Assembly (NCBI GenBank): GCA_030065235.1
Contig: JASJDC010000001.1
Coordinates: forward strand, 430,268 to 494,267
Reading direction: 5' to 3'
Length of the DNA: 64,000 bases
From: Alphaproteobacteria bacterium
Lineage (GTDB): Bacteria > Pseudomonadota > Alphaproteobacteria > UBA8366 > Aestuariispiraceae
Shown here: positions 36,217-45,149 of the stretch, in pieces
Layout of the letters: the number at the start of each line of letters is the position of its first letter
Numbering within the stretch: position 1 is the stretch's first letter
Translations under genes and position numbers: made by a program
Notes under the pieces: generated by a model
Database searches by the model: none
The model's input: only the letters and a program-made list of their open reading frames with translations
Told to the model about the DNA's origin: nothing

Positions 36217-37026
36217 TCAGAGGTCGGGAAGGGTCAGCGCGAAGGACGTGTCCTTGGTATGCGCCGCCGGCGCGTCCGGTTCGGCGACCGCTTCCGGGGC
36301 CTGGTCGCGGATTCTGTCCTGCAGCTCACGCAGCTCATCCGCGGTCAGCGGATTGTCCTCGTCCGACAACCGGTCCCGCGCGACGCCGATCACCGAGACC
36401 AGATAGTCGCGCCAATCCTCGACCTTCTGGCGCGCGTCCGCGACGGCCCGGCGATGGGCGAGATAGTCTTCGTAAGACGGCGCATCGTCGGGCCAGAGGA
36501 TCCCCTCCGCGTCGACAGGATCGATGGGCGCGCCATCCTCGGCGTGCAGGGTTCCATCCGCGTCGCGGAAAACCCGCCGCCCGTCCGGCAGGCGCGCCGC
36601 GTTCTGCAGCAGTTCGTCAAGCCGCGCCTCCGCCGTGGCCAAGGCCTGTTCCGCATCTTCCAGGGCGGCCTCCGCCTTGGCGGCGTGGTCGTTGACCATA
36701 TCGACGGTGTCTTGATAGAGCGCCGCATAGGCGGGGTCGGCGAGAAGCGCCATCAGCGCCGTGAGCGCCGCGTGTTCCCGACGCGCCTTGCGGTCCCGAT
36801 CGTGTGGACTCCCGGGCCTTTCTTTTTGGAAAAAACGGTGGATGCGACCGGTCTCGCGACCCGCCATCTCGTTATTGTAGTCGTCCCGATCCTGGCGCTG
36901 TTCGGCGTCCTTCCGCCGCTTCCGTATCGCCTGCTCTTCGTCATCCCACCCTGTTCGATCCATCCACTCATTATACAAGAAATGGGGAAAAGTTTCAAAC
37001 TTGAGGCCGCTATCCGTGTGGGTCAT
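36217..37026 (-). CDS. Charged coiled-coil protein of the mobile region
   Basis: 269 aa. N-terminal WMDRTGWDDEEQAIRKRRKDAEQRQDR, very charged, then a long helix set (HAAKAEAALEDAEQALATAEARLDELLQ), a beta segment LPDGRRVFRDADGTLHAEDG, and a second helical part with VADARQKVEDWRDYLV. No enzyme motif or membrane segment. Similar proteins with the RRVFRDADG turn are seen in alphaproteobacterial conjugative islands (recollection, unverified). Role unknown; perhaps structural or DNA-associated. Confidence 0.6.
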   Translation of the reverse strand: MTHTDSGLKFETFPHFLYNEWMDRTGWDDEEQAIRKRRKDAEQRQDRDDYNNEMAGRETGRIHRFFQKERPGSPHDRDRKARREHAALTALMALLADPAYAALYQDTVDMVNDHAAKAEAALEDAEQALATAEARLDELLQNAARLPDGRRVFRDADGTLHAEDGAPIDPVDAEGILWPDDAPSYEDYLAHRRAVADARQKVEDWRDYLVSVIGVARDRLSDEDNPLTADELRELQDRIRDQAPEAVAEPDAPAAHTKDTSFALTLPDL

Positions 37027-37067
37027 CCTGAAGCGGGAAGGATGTCTGTTGAGGGGAGGCGCCGGCC

Positions 37068-38489
37068 ATGGCGGATTGGACAGCCGAGTTGGAGGCGCTC
37101 GCCATCACGCCGTCCTTGCGCCTGTTCCTGCGCGCGGAGTTCCGTTTGGCGTTGCGCCTGACCGATGATGAGGGACGGCTTTGGAGCCCTGAAAAGGCCT
37201 ATCGGGAGATCGTGGAAGATCCCGACATTCCCGGAAAGACCAGCATCGCCACACTGGAGCGTTTCGCCACGGACACGACCGATGCGCCGCGCGGGAAGGA
37301 TACGCTGATCGCGGTCGCGGGGTTCTTGATCGCGGGTGAGTTCGTCGTTCTCGACGATATCGTCAATCACCAACGCGGCGGCGCCGATCGTCTGGCGGTC
37401 GTCTTGGCGCGCAGATTCCCGAAGGCGGAACCGGAGGGGGCGGGCCCCGCATCGCCGCCGCTTGACGGGGTCTATCGTCATACCTTTTTGCGGGAGCCTG
37501 GGGTGTTGGAGGTCTCGACCTTGACCATCGCCTCCGTGGCGGGCGGGGACGCCATGACCGGGGTTGTCCAATTAAGGCTCTTTGAAGTCTCGGACACCGA
37601 TGACCTGATGGCCGTCACGGAAGGTTTGGACCCGCAGATCATCGGCGGGACGGCTGAGTTCGTCGGGGAGCATTGCGACGACCGGCTTCTTTCGACATCC
37701 GGCTCGGGGGCGGTGATCGCCGCGCCGGGTCTGGCCTTCGCCGTCCTGACCGGAACGCAGGACCCGATCAACGAATTGCTGGCGATCGAGGAGGTGCGTG
37801 CCGACGCCGACGGCGTTACCGGTCTGCGCATCTCCGCGCCGCCCAACACGCGCAGCTTTGTCGAGGACGTCAGGTCGGGCGACCGTCCGATCGGCGCCCG
37901 CCCCTACGCCGAACGCGACATGGATTTTTATCCACAGGATAGGCCGGTCGAAAGGCTGCCGGCGTTTGGCGCGGCGCCCGCTGCTGATGTAGACTCAGGG
38001 GAGGGAAGGACAACATTGGGCTTTATGGATGACAAACTGCCGAAAACCCTGACGCTCACGGCGCGTATCCTGGCCGTGGCGACGGAGCGTGGCGTAGAGA
38101 GTGACGCGGCGCTGCTCGATTGCGCCGATGCAACCGAGCGTCTGATCACGGCGATCGATCTGTACCGGCCCGGCGACGCCGTGGATGCGGTCCGCGACGG
38201 CGCGCTTCTCAACATCCTGCATCCGAGCTTCGATCTTCCGCTGATTCATACCGCCGCCGCGCTTGGCATGACCGACCTCGTCGTCGCGATGCTCGAGCGG
38301 GGCGATGTCGAGCTGGCAGTCCGGGACAAGTACGGACGGCTCGCGAGTGGCTGCGCGGAAATCTGCGCCGACGACCTGGACCTCAGCGACCGTCTGCTCG
38401 ATGCGGAGATCGCGCAGTTCCGCGCCAAAGGTCGCGATCCGCGTCGCCCCCGCCCGACCGAACAGGGCCGCGACCCGTCCGCTGAATAG
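37068..38489 (+). CDS. Uncharacterised protein with C-terminal ankyrin-like repeats
   Basis: 473 aa, no signal peptide or membrane segment. N-terminal helical part (about 1-130), a beta-rich centre, and a C-terminal pair of ankyrin-like units: PLIHTAAALGMTDLVVAMLERGDVELAVRDKYGRLASG. The final tail is charged and proline-rich. GGGAGG lies about 12 bases before ATG 37068. It sits 17 bases upstream of the HELYH gene, so they are probably co-transcribed and may act together. Function unknown. Confidence 0.6.
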   Translation: MADWTAELEALAITPSLRLFLRAEFRLALRLTDDEGRLWSPEKAYREIVEDPDIPGKTSIATLERFATDTTDAPRGKDTLIAVAGFLIAGEFVVLDDIVNHQRGGADRLAVVLARRFPKAEPEGAGPASPPLDGVYRHTFLREPGVLEVSTLTIASVAGGDAMTGVVQLRLFEVSDTDDLMAVTEGLDPQIIGGTAEFVGEHCDDRLLSTSGSGAVIAAPGLAFAVLTGTQDPINELLAIEEVRADADGVTGLRISAPPNTRSFVEDVRSGDRPIGARPYAERDMDFYPQDRPVERLPAFGAAPAADVDSGEGRTTLGFMDDKLPKTLTLTARILAVATERGVESDAALLDCADATERLITAIDLYRPGDAVDAVRDGALLNILHPSFDLPLIHTAAALGMTDLVVAMLERGDVELAVRDKYGRLASGCAEICADDLDLSDRLLDAEIAQFRAKGRDPRRPRPTEQGRDPSAE

Positions 38490-38506
38490 CGCCAAGATCG
38501 ACGCTC

Positions 38507-39664
38507 ATGAGCGAGGACTTCTACGGGCCTGACGCGGCGCTTGCGTTCCGGCGCTATGCGCTCCGGTCGTTGAAACGGCCCAGCATCGACCTTGACGGGC
38601 TAGAGGCGGATAAGACCCAGGATTTTCTGAAACTTTCGCTCCTCAGCATGCGCGACCATATGGGCTATGGGAAGGGTAATCGGCGGGCCGATGGAACGCC
38701 CTTTGCGGTATACCCCGCCTATCTCGACGATATCCTGCCGGACGCCTTCGCGGCCGAAGACGGGGGCGTGCATCTTTGCGGGCTGCATGTCGGGCTCGGC
38801 GCGGCGTTCTTCGAGGCGGCGCAGTACTGTTTTGCGCAACGCGCCTTCTTCCCGCAGATCGGCGATGCGCATGCGGAGGTCGATCCCGATCCGGTTGAGG
38901 GGTATCCGCCGGGCTTTTGGATGCGGGAGGTCGGCAATAAGGTGACGCCGGAGGTCTTTGTCGACGCGGTGCAGGCCTTTCTGCCGAAGGATCGGGTGCG
39001 TCGGTCGGCGGCGACCTTGCTCTGTCTGCTGATGATGCGGTTTGTCTGGTTGCATGAACTGTATCACTGCCTGAACGGACATGTGGGCTACGCCGCCGCA
39101 CGCGGTTGGTCGCGCCGGGTGCGGGAGCGACGCGTGACACCGGTCGCACCCCAATCCAAGGCGGAGGACGTTCCCCCTGAGACGATGCGGCGGCTGGAAC
39201 TGGACGCGGATAAATCCGCCTTCCATGCGCTCCTTCGTATTCAGCTCTCAGGCATTGAGAATATCACCGGCCTGCGATCCATGGCGATGGATGTGCGTCT
39301 CGACCTCACCGTCTTCGCCGCCTATGCGACGAGCTGGATGATGGCGGAATACGCCCGCCGGGACGGGTTTGAGACCGGCGGCGCCCATCCCTATCCGCAT
39401 CACCGTTTGAACATCATGGTCCGAACCTACGCCAGCACGCTGTTCGACATGACCCCAGACGCGCGCGCGGTTCATGACCGGGTTCTGGGTCAGATGAACG
39501 GGCTTCACACGCGGTTCCCAAGCTTTCCGTCAGGCGATGGGCTGGTCGCGCAGATGCGGGACGCCGAACTCCAGGCGTTCTTGGACGGCGAGCAGGACGC
39601 GCTGACCGAACTTTGGCAGGCGTTGGATCCCTATCGCTTCAGCGCGCCCGAACCGGGATCATAG
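38507..39664 (+). CDS. Putative zinc metallopeptidase (HELYH) of unknown family
   Basis: 385 aa, cytoplasmic by sequence. Residues 183-187 are HELYH in VWLHELYHCLNGHVG, a full HExxH motif, and 44 residues on the ELDAD element (231-235, MRRLELDADKSAFHALL) could supply the third ligand, as in the ExxAD motif of gluzincins. N-terminal 150 residues are unfamiliar. It follows the ankyrin-like gene by 17 bases. Peptidase activity is predicted, target unknown; it might also be a metal-binding structural protein. Confidence 0.6.
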   Translation: MSEDFYGPDAALAFRRYALRSLKRPSIDLDGLEADKTQDFLKLSLLSMRDHMGYGKGNRRADGTPFAVYPAYLDDILPDAFAAEDGGVHLCGLHVGLGAAFFEAAQYCFAQRAFFPQIGDAHAEVDPDPVEGYPPGFWMREVGNKVTPEVFVDAVQAFLPKDRVRRSAATLLCLLMMRFVWLHELYHCLNGHVGYAAARGWSRRVRERRVTPVAPQSKAEDVPPETMRRLELDADKSAFHALLRIQLSGIENITGLRSMAMDVRLDLTVFAAYATSWMMAEYARRDGFETGGAHPYPHHRLNIMVRTYASTLFDMTPDARAVHDRVLGQMNGLHTRFPSFPSGDGLVAQMRDAELQAFLDGEQDALTELWQALDPYRFSAPEPGS

Positions 39665-39691
39665 CAGATGGAGGCGTCGACTTCCCGCCTT

Positions 39692-40279
39692 CTAACCCTC
39701 CCGATAGGCTTCGATCCGGTCGGGCCGCGCCGGATGGGAGGGCGTGGCCGCTAAGGTGAGACGAGGCGCGAAGGAGAGCGCGTGCTCTTCGGCGCCGCCG
39801 AGCCGGGCGACGGCCCAGCCGCTGAACCGGTCGGCGTCCAACTCGTCGCGGTGGCGGGTGGCGCCGACGCCGTTGGTATGGCCGTAGATATGATGCCCGA
39901 TCTCATGCGCCAGGATGGCGACCATATACCAGCCGAGCCCTTTCTCTTCGAACGGGAACCATTTGGCGTCATAGACCACATGCCGCTCCCGCGTGCGCAC
40001 GGCGGCGAAGGCGACGCTCCCATTGTTGAAGTCGGCCTCATGCACGTGGAAGACCGGCCGCATGCCGATGAGATCGATGATCGCCTGCGTGGCGGAGAGC
40101 GCCAAAGGATCGGGCGCCCGCAGCGCGGATGTCTTTTTGAAGTCGGGCCTGGCGGCGTAGCAGCAGAGAATCTCCTCTGTCTCGAACGCGCCCGGGGACG
40201 TGGCGGAGACGGCGGCGCGCGCGGTGGGCGCCGATGCAGCGACGGCCAATCCGCCGAGAAGCTGGCGGCGGGTGATCAT
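39692..40279 (-). CDS. Tat-exported putative metallopeptidase (HEIGHH)
   Basis: 195 aa. N-terminal ITRRQLLGGLAVAASA is a twin-arginine signal. The mature part has HEIGH (125-129, ILAHEIGHHIYGH) and ELDAD (146-150, HRDELDADRFSGWAVARLGG), the HExxH..ExxAD layout of M48-like peptidases, here in a compact soluble form. It overlaps the upstream 85-aa gene as ATGA. Last gene of a minus-strand run beginning with the VirD4-like ATPase, suggesting a role in envelope remodelling during transfer (inference). Confidence 0.75.
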   Translation of the reverse strand: MITRRQLLGGLAVAASAPTARAAVSATSPGAFETEEILCCYAARPDFKKTSALRAPDPLALSATQAIIDLIGMRPVFHVHEADFNNGSVAFAAVRTRERHVVYDAKWFPFEEKGLGWYMVAILAHEIGHHIYGHTNGVGATRHRDELDADRFSGWAVARLGGAEEHALSFAPRLTLAATPSHPARPDRIEAYREG

Positions 40280-40533
40280 CGCTTGTCTTCCTCCCGGCGG
40301 GAGCGCGTGTCGATGAACGGGTTCGGCGGTTCCACATCGCAGACCCGCGTTCCGTCCGGCAGGATCGCACATGGGGACGGGGCGACGCCCGGATGATGGT
40401 GCATGGTTGAGGTCTGTGATCCGGTCAGCGCCACGTCGGTTGCGATCAGGGCGATGACCAAGAGGGCGACCAGAAAGCCGACGATCTTCGCGGCGTGACG
40501 GTGCAGCTGCTCCAAGAGCTCCGTCCAAGCCAT
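40276..40533 (-). CDS. Small single-pass membrane protein
   Basis: 85 aa. One transmembrane helix, KIVGFLVALLVIALIATDVAL (read to 20 residues per pass), then a periplasmic tail with GVAPSPCAILPDGTRVCDVEPPNPFID containing two cysteines. ATG 40533 lies one base behind the upstream stop and its stop overlaps the peptidase start, so it is coupled on both sides. Role unknown; perhaps a partner or anchor for the exported peptidase. Confidence 0.65.
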   Translation of the reverse strand: MAWTELLEQLHRHAAKIVGFLVALLVIALIATDVALTGSQTSTMHHHPGVAPSPCAILPDGTRVCDVEPPNPFIDTRSRREEDKR

Positions 40534-40534
40534 C

Positions 40535-41833
40535 TCACCGCCCTCCGCCGTCGGGTTTGTCTGTCGGGTCGTCCTCGTCGGTCTTGTATTCGATCTTGCT
40601 CGGCGACCCGGATAGGTCGTTCTGCAGCCGCGTGATGACCTCGCCATCGATGGCGCCGTTGCGGATGGCGTCTTTGGCGTAGTCGGCGGAGAGGATGTCT
40701 TCGACGGTCAACGCGCCGACGCGCTCGGCGAACAATCCGGGGCGTCCGCGGATCTGCATGATCACCATGGCGTAGATCAGGACGAGGGTCGGCGCAAAAT
40801 CCATCGCCAACCCGCCGACCCAATAGGGCGCGTTCTGCAGCGGATAGCGCAGTACGGCTTCGATCGGATCGATGCGGGCGAATCCCGGCGCAGGGCCGAT
40901 ATCCGCCGTCAGCGCAGCCAAGGCTGATGACAAGGCGGTCGCCGTCTCCCCCACCTCTTCGGCGATCCGGTCGAGGGCGGCGCGTTGTCGGGCGGCGCCG
41001 GCTTCGGTTCTGGCGCTGATCCCCTGCAGCCGCGCCTCATTGGGAATGGCCGCAAGGGTTCGGTTCACGCTCTCCACAAGCGGCCGCGGATCGGCTTCGG
41101 CGAGCGCCGCCAAAAGCGCGTCGGCCTGCCGGGCGAACCCCTGCAGCTTGATAGCGGCGTCTTGGCCGCCGGCCGCCGTCGCGCGCAGAGTGTCGAGCGT
41201 TTTCTGCGCAACCGCCATCGCCGGTTGGCGTTCGCTGATCTGTTCGTCGAGCGTTTGACCCTGAGCTGCGAACCGTTCGGCGATCGCGCCCAGGGTTTGC
41301 TCCACGGTGCCCGGGCCGGGTCCGCCGGAATAGGCGCCGTTTGTGATCTCGCTCTCCCGGCGCGTGCGGTAGAGCGCGGCGGCCTGCTCAAAATCGGGAA
41401 TGACAGCTTTCACGCGCGCGAGCGCGCTTTGCCGCTCCGAAAGCGCGGCCTCATAGGATAGGATGGCGCTGTTCAGATGCTGCGCAATGGCGGACGCGCC
41501 GGCGATGCCGGCGACATTGAGCCAACTGCTGACGCCCGCGATCATCAGGGCCGCGACCGCGATCAGGATCAGCGCCAGCGCGCGCTCCCGCGCCGTCTCG
41601 ACCTTCGCCGCGAGCGCCGGCGCGGCGGTCTACAGGAAATAGAGAACGGTGGAGGAGCCGATGGCGAACAGCACCGCATCCATCTTGGTGAGCCAGGTGA
41701 CCAGGCCGGCGGCGAGCGCCATCGACGCGCCCTTATAGGTAAAGTACGCGCTGACGCAGCTGAGGATGATCAGAACGGCGCGCGCGGTCTGCGTGTTGAA
41801 GATCGGGATCGGAGCGAGGGATTGGCTGGGCAT
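40535..41833 (-). pseudogene. Membrane/coiled-coil protein gene interrupted by an in-frame amber codon
   Basis: ATG 41833 (with AGAGGA upstream) opens a 67-aa part with two membrane helices (RAVLIILSCVSAYF; MDAVLFAIGSSTVLYFL) and then TAG at 41630-41632. The same frame continues without interruption: TAAPALAAKVETARERALALILIAVAAL.. and on for 365 codons to 40535, with a third helix, a long helical periplasm-type domain, another helix near PTLVLIYAMVIMQIRG and a charged tail. The first ATG after the amber (41545) cuts into the third helix, so a split into two normal genes is unlikely. One substitution would restore a 432-residue protein. Could be a mutation, read-through or a sequencing error. 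Confidence 0.7.
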
Positions 41834-41955
41834 GATATCCTCTTCATCATCTGTGGGTTGATCCCCGCTGTAGAGCACGACGATCCAGCACCCTCCCTCA
41901 TCGCTCCCTCATGGGCCCCCGATCACGCCCCCTGATGCCCGGGTTGGCCGGCGTC

Positions 41956-42651
41956 CTACATCCGGCCCAAGGCCCCGTCCCAATCGCGGTCCGGGGTCAA
42001 GGTGACGCCGCCGTCGCCCTGGGTCTCTCCCTCCATCACATCATCGCAGGCCATGAGGCGCGCGTGGATCTTGCGGGCCGGTTCGACGCCATAGACCGTC
42101 ATGATGTCCTGCCGCTCCCCGAAATAATCGAGGCAGATATGGAAGGCGACGTCGTAATAGGCGTTTGGGCGCAGGAACCAGAAGCGCGGCGGGTTGCGGC
42201 TGTTGCGGAAGGCGAGCTTCTGTTGCTCCTCCTCCGCATCGTCATGTTGGTAGAGCGTGAAACTGTGCGGATGGCGCCGCTCATACCGGTCCCAACCGAA
42301 GCCCTTCTTGATGCTGATCGCCTCGGGCGTGAAGCGGATCACTTTCCGGAATTTGAGAAGCGCGGCGAGGCTGTAGCGCAGGACCGGATAGATGAGCAGG
42401 ACGCCGCCGAGCGCCCAGGCGATATCTTCGCCGGATGGCTGCGGATGATCGTAGAGACCCATCGTCGCCAGGACCAAGACGCCCAAAGCGGCCGCGAGGC
42501 TGATCCAGCGGATGAACCGCAGCATCAGCGGATGCAGCGCGCGGGCCTGGACCGTAATCGTGAGATTGCCGCTATCGTCTTCGTCGAAACGGGTTGTCGG
42601 CTTGCCGCGGAACGGCGGTTTGCGGGTATGGGCTTTGGGCGTCGTACTCAT
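41956..42651 (-). CDS. Membrane protein of unknown function
   Basis: 231 aa with two adjacent transmembrane helices near 50-100 (WISLAAALGVLVLATMGL; IAWALGGVLLIYPVLRYSLA) and a cytoplasmic C-terminal domain with RHPHSFTLYQHDDAEEEQQK and RPNAYYDVAFHICLDYFGERQDIMTVYGVEPARKIHARL (separate stretches). Conserved-looking aromatic residues but no known motif. Lies 81 bases behind the VirD4-like gene on the same strand, so it probably belongs to the transfer module. Confidence 0.62.
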   Translation of the reverse strand: MSTTPKAHTRKPPFRGKPTTRFDEDDSGNLTITVQARALHPLMLRFIRWISLAAALGVLVLATMGLYDHPQPSGEDIAWALGGVLLIYPVLRYSLAALLKFRKVIRFTPEAISIKKGFGWDRYERRHPHSFTLYQHDDAEEEQQKLAFRNSRNPPRFWFLRPNAYYDVAFHICLDYFGERQDIMTVYGVEPARKIHARLMACDDVMEGETQGDGGVTLTPDRDWDGALGRM

Positions 42652-42732
42652 GGCAGGCTCCTCTCAAGGATGACACAAGCCTGCACGGTAGGACCGGCCG
42701 TCAGGGCCGGCCCTCATACCTTCCTCACATCT

Positions 42733-44256
42733 TCAGCCATGCCCGAAATATCCGGCGAAAGGCGCGGTTCGGTCGTAATATTCGACTCTCTGCAGGATGG
42801 CGGGGGCCTTGCCGGCGAACAGGATCAGTTGGCGCTTGAGGGCGTCGTCGCGGGCGAATGTGCGGGCGACCTCGTCCTGGGTCATCAGATCGTGGAGCTC
42901 TTTCGACTGGTTGGCGCCTGTGAGGCCCTTGTGGCGCTGATCCTCCGCCGTGTCGCCGGTCTTGGTGGTGGGGACCGGCGTCTTGCCCATGCGCTTGGTC
43001 AGTGTCTCGGTTGTCGCGAGGTCGGTATTGCCGAAGGCCTGGATCACGCCCGCATTGGCGGCGAAGCTCTCGAAGCGTTTGCCGTAGAGCGCCTCGCCCT
43101 GGTTCCAGTCCTGCAGGATGGTCCAGAGCTTCACATGGAAAGAAGCGATCTGGCCCGCGGCATCCTGCAATTGGGACATGAAGCCGAGCACGGGGAACTC
43201 GTCGAGACAGGCGAGGACGGGCGCCTTCGGGACGGTCTCTTCTTCCTCCATCGCCTGCAGCAATTGATTGACGATCAGCCGGAGCCAGCGGTTGCAGGTC
43301 CCCATCCGGGTCGCGGGCAGGCAGAGAAAGACCGAGATCCCGTTCGGGTCCCGCTTCAGATCGGCCAGATCAAAATCATGGCCGGACAGGACGCGCTTCA
43401 TGGCGCCGTAATCGAGGAACTGGGTGTGGCGATGGGCGGTGGAAAGGACGCTGGCACGTTCATTCTCCGACTTGTCGTAGAAGCTCGCCATGCTGCCGTC
43501 GATCGCGTCGGCGACATCCTCCAACCCCTGCTCCCGCAACGCGCGCGCCGCGTTCGTCGCTTGGACGGGAAGTTCATAATGGCCGCCGTCCGGGGTCGTG
43601 GCGAGCGCGTTGTTGACCCGTTTGCGCACGGTTCCGAGATGCCGGTCTTGATCCGGAACATCCGGCGCCAGCGCCACATAGAGGATAAGGCCCAAGAGGA
43701 ACTGTCCGGCGGACTCGTTCCAATGCGGGTCCTTCTCATCGGGGCTTTTGATCACGAGCGCATCGACGATCTGCACCGCATCTTCGACCGCATAGGGGTT
43801 GGCGCGCGTGAGACGGGCGAGCGGGTTGAAGCGCGCTTGGAACTGGCGCGCGCCGCCGCGGGCCCGGTCGAACGGGTCGAGGACATAGACTTTCTGGCCC
43901 AACGCCGCGCGCACCATGGCGGTTGTGTTGGCGAGCTCCGCCTTGGGATCGGTGCAGAGCGCGCTCCCGCGATAGAAATACAGGTTGTTGATGACGGTCA
44001 CCGACTTCCCCGCCCTTGATCCCGCGATGGTCAGGATGTGTCGGTTGTCCTCAAACCCGATCAAACGGTCCCCGATGGCGCCGAGCAGGATTTTGCCGCC
44101 CGGATCGCGCGGATCATAGGCAAGCGCCGCCGCCGACCGCATGCGCGCCGGGTCCTGGAAGAACGCCATGGGGACTTTCTGATCGCGCAGATATCGCGCG
44201 GTCACGCCGCGTGGCACATCGGAGAGAAGGTCGGGATGGTCTTGGTCGGATGACAT
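42733..44256 (-). CDS. VirD4/TraG-like type IV coupling ATPase
   Basis: 507 aa. Walker A AGSRAGKSVTV (about 78-88) and Walker B region APVLACLDEFPVLG, plus the TrwB/VirD4 signature ADLKRDPNGISVFLCLPATRM and QDWNQGEALYG. The usual two N-terminal membrane helices are absent, so this may be a short, soluble-type coupling protein like some mobilisation ATPases. It would link the relaxosome to a host-supplied transfer pore. No VirB/Trb genes are nearby. Confidence 0.9.
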   Translation of the reverse strand: MSSDQDHPDLLSDVPRGVTARYLRDQKVPMAFFQDPARMRSAAALAYDPRDPGGKILLGAIGDRLIGFEDNRHILTIAGSRAGKSVTVINNLYFYRGSALCTDPKAELANTTAMVRAALGQKVYVLDPFDRARGGARQFQARFNPLARLTRANPYAVEDAVQIVDALVIKSPDEKDPHWNESAGQFLLGLILYVALAPDVPDQDRHLGTVRKRVNNALATTPDGGHYELPVQATNAARALREQGLEDVADAIDGSMASFYDKSENERASVLSTAHRHTQFLDYGAMKRVLSGHDFDLADLKRDPNGISVFLCLPATRMGTCNRWLRLIVNQLLQAMEEEETVPKAPVLACLDEFPVLGFMSQLQDAAGQIASFHVKLWTILQDWNQGEALYGKRFESFAANAGVIQAFGNTDLATTETLTKRMGKTPVPTTKTGDTAEDQRHKGLTGANQSKELHDLMTQDEVARTFARDDALKRQLILFAGKAPAILQRVEYYDRTAPFAGYFGHG

Positions 44257-44528
44257 GAGGGCTTTCCTTTCCGCAGCGCTTTGGTCTCGCCGCCCGGCCC
44301 CAGCGCCAGGCGCGTTTGGAACCCAGTAGCGCGCGCGGTCGATCCGCCCCTCACGACTGCCTCACCATGCCAGCGATCATCCTGTGTGAGCGCCATGCCC
44401 TCTGTCGAATCCGGCGCCGGTGTTTTGCGGTGCGCGTTCCAACCGTCTTCCCCCTTTCTTCGATCGCCCATCGACCGACCGAGGCCTTTTGACGAGGGTC
44501 AACCTGGACCCAAATCGGGGGCCTTCTC

Positions 44529-44582
44529 AAAAAGAATTTTCCTAGGACGCAGGCGTCCATAGTCGCGAAACAAAATTCTTTT
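44529..44582. other. Nested hairpins in the VirD4-DUF736 intergenic gap
   Basis: AAAAGAATTTT (44530-44540) pairs perfectly with AAAATTCTTTT (44572-44582); inside lies GGACGC-AG-GCGTCC (44545-44558), a perfect 6-bp stem with a 2-base loop. This two-level structure is unusual and could be an RNA element, a protein site or a bidirectional terminator: T-runs face both ways. Confidence 0.55.
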
Positions 44583-44584
44583 AC

Positions 44585-44627
44585 GGGCCGCCTTCCCGCC
44601 GGTTCCCGTCGCAAGGCCAGGCGGCCC
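44585..44627. other. Second long inverted repeat beside the nested hairpin
   Basis: GGGCCGCCT and AGGCGGCCC pair perfectly over 9 bases with a 25-base loop, starting 2 bases after the first structure. The DUF736 gene begins 90 bases further on. The rest of 44257-44717 shows no gene. Confidence 0.55.
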
Positions 44628-44717
44628 TTGATAACGCCCCCGATCCGGGTCGCGTTCCGGTGTGACCTAAGAAAAGGCCGCATCGGGCGGTCTTGACCCA
44701 ACGAAAAGGAGAAAATC

Positions 44718-45077
44718 ATGATTGTTGGAACTTTCACAAAAACCCAAACCGGCTCGTTCGAGGGCCTTGTCGAAACCCTGATCTTCAGCGCGGACCTGGT
44801 GATCCAGCCCGTTGAGAAGGACAAGGACCGCGCGCCGGACTACCGGGTGCACGCCAAACATAATGGCGCTGAGGTCGGCGCGGGCTGGAACGAAAAGTCC
44901 CAGCGGACGAACGAGCCTTATATCTCGCTCAAGATCGACGACCCGTCCTTCGCCTATCCGATGTGGGCGGCCCTGACCAAGAGCGAGACCGGCTACGCCC
45001 TCAAATGGTCCCGGCCGCGTCCCAAGTCAGGCCAGGACGGCGCGGAGGCGGAGGCGGAGGGCGGCGATACGCTCTAA
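44718..45077 (+). CDS. DUF736 family protein
   Basis: 119 aa. IVGTFTKTQTGSFEGLVETLIFSADLVIQPV and GAGWNEKSQRTNEPYISLKIDDPSFAYPMWAAL (in parts) are the DUF736 hallmark, a small beta-rich protein found in alphaproteobacterial conjugative plasmids and islands. AAAAGGAG precedes ATG 44718. Exact role unknown; its constant presence in transfer modules suggests DNA or single-strand binding, which is an inference. The tail is acidic. Confidence 0.88.
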   Translation: MIVGTFTKTQTGSFEGLVETLIFSADLVIQPVEKDKDRAPDYRVHAKHNGAEVGAGWNEKSQRTNEPYISLKIDDPSFAYPMWAALTKSETGYALKWSRPRPKSGQDGAEAEAEGGDTL

Positions 45078-45149
45078 CCCCGGACTCCAGCCGCAAAAAC
45101 GGCCCCGGCGGCATCGTCGGGGCCGATTGCGTTGAGGGTGTCGGGTTCG

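Noticed and set aside
41911..44019. A 702-codon open frame on the plus strand opposite the VirD4-like gene
   Set aside because: It is antisense to a gene with clear Walker motifs; long antisense frames are common in GC-rich coding DNA and its translation has no domain.
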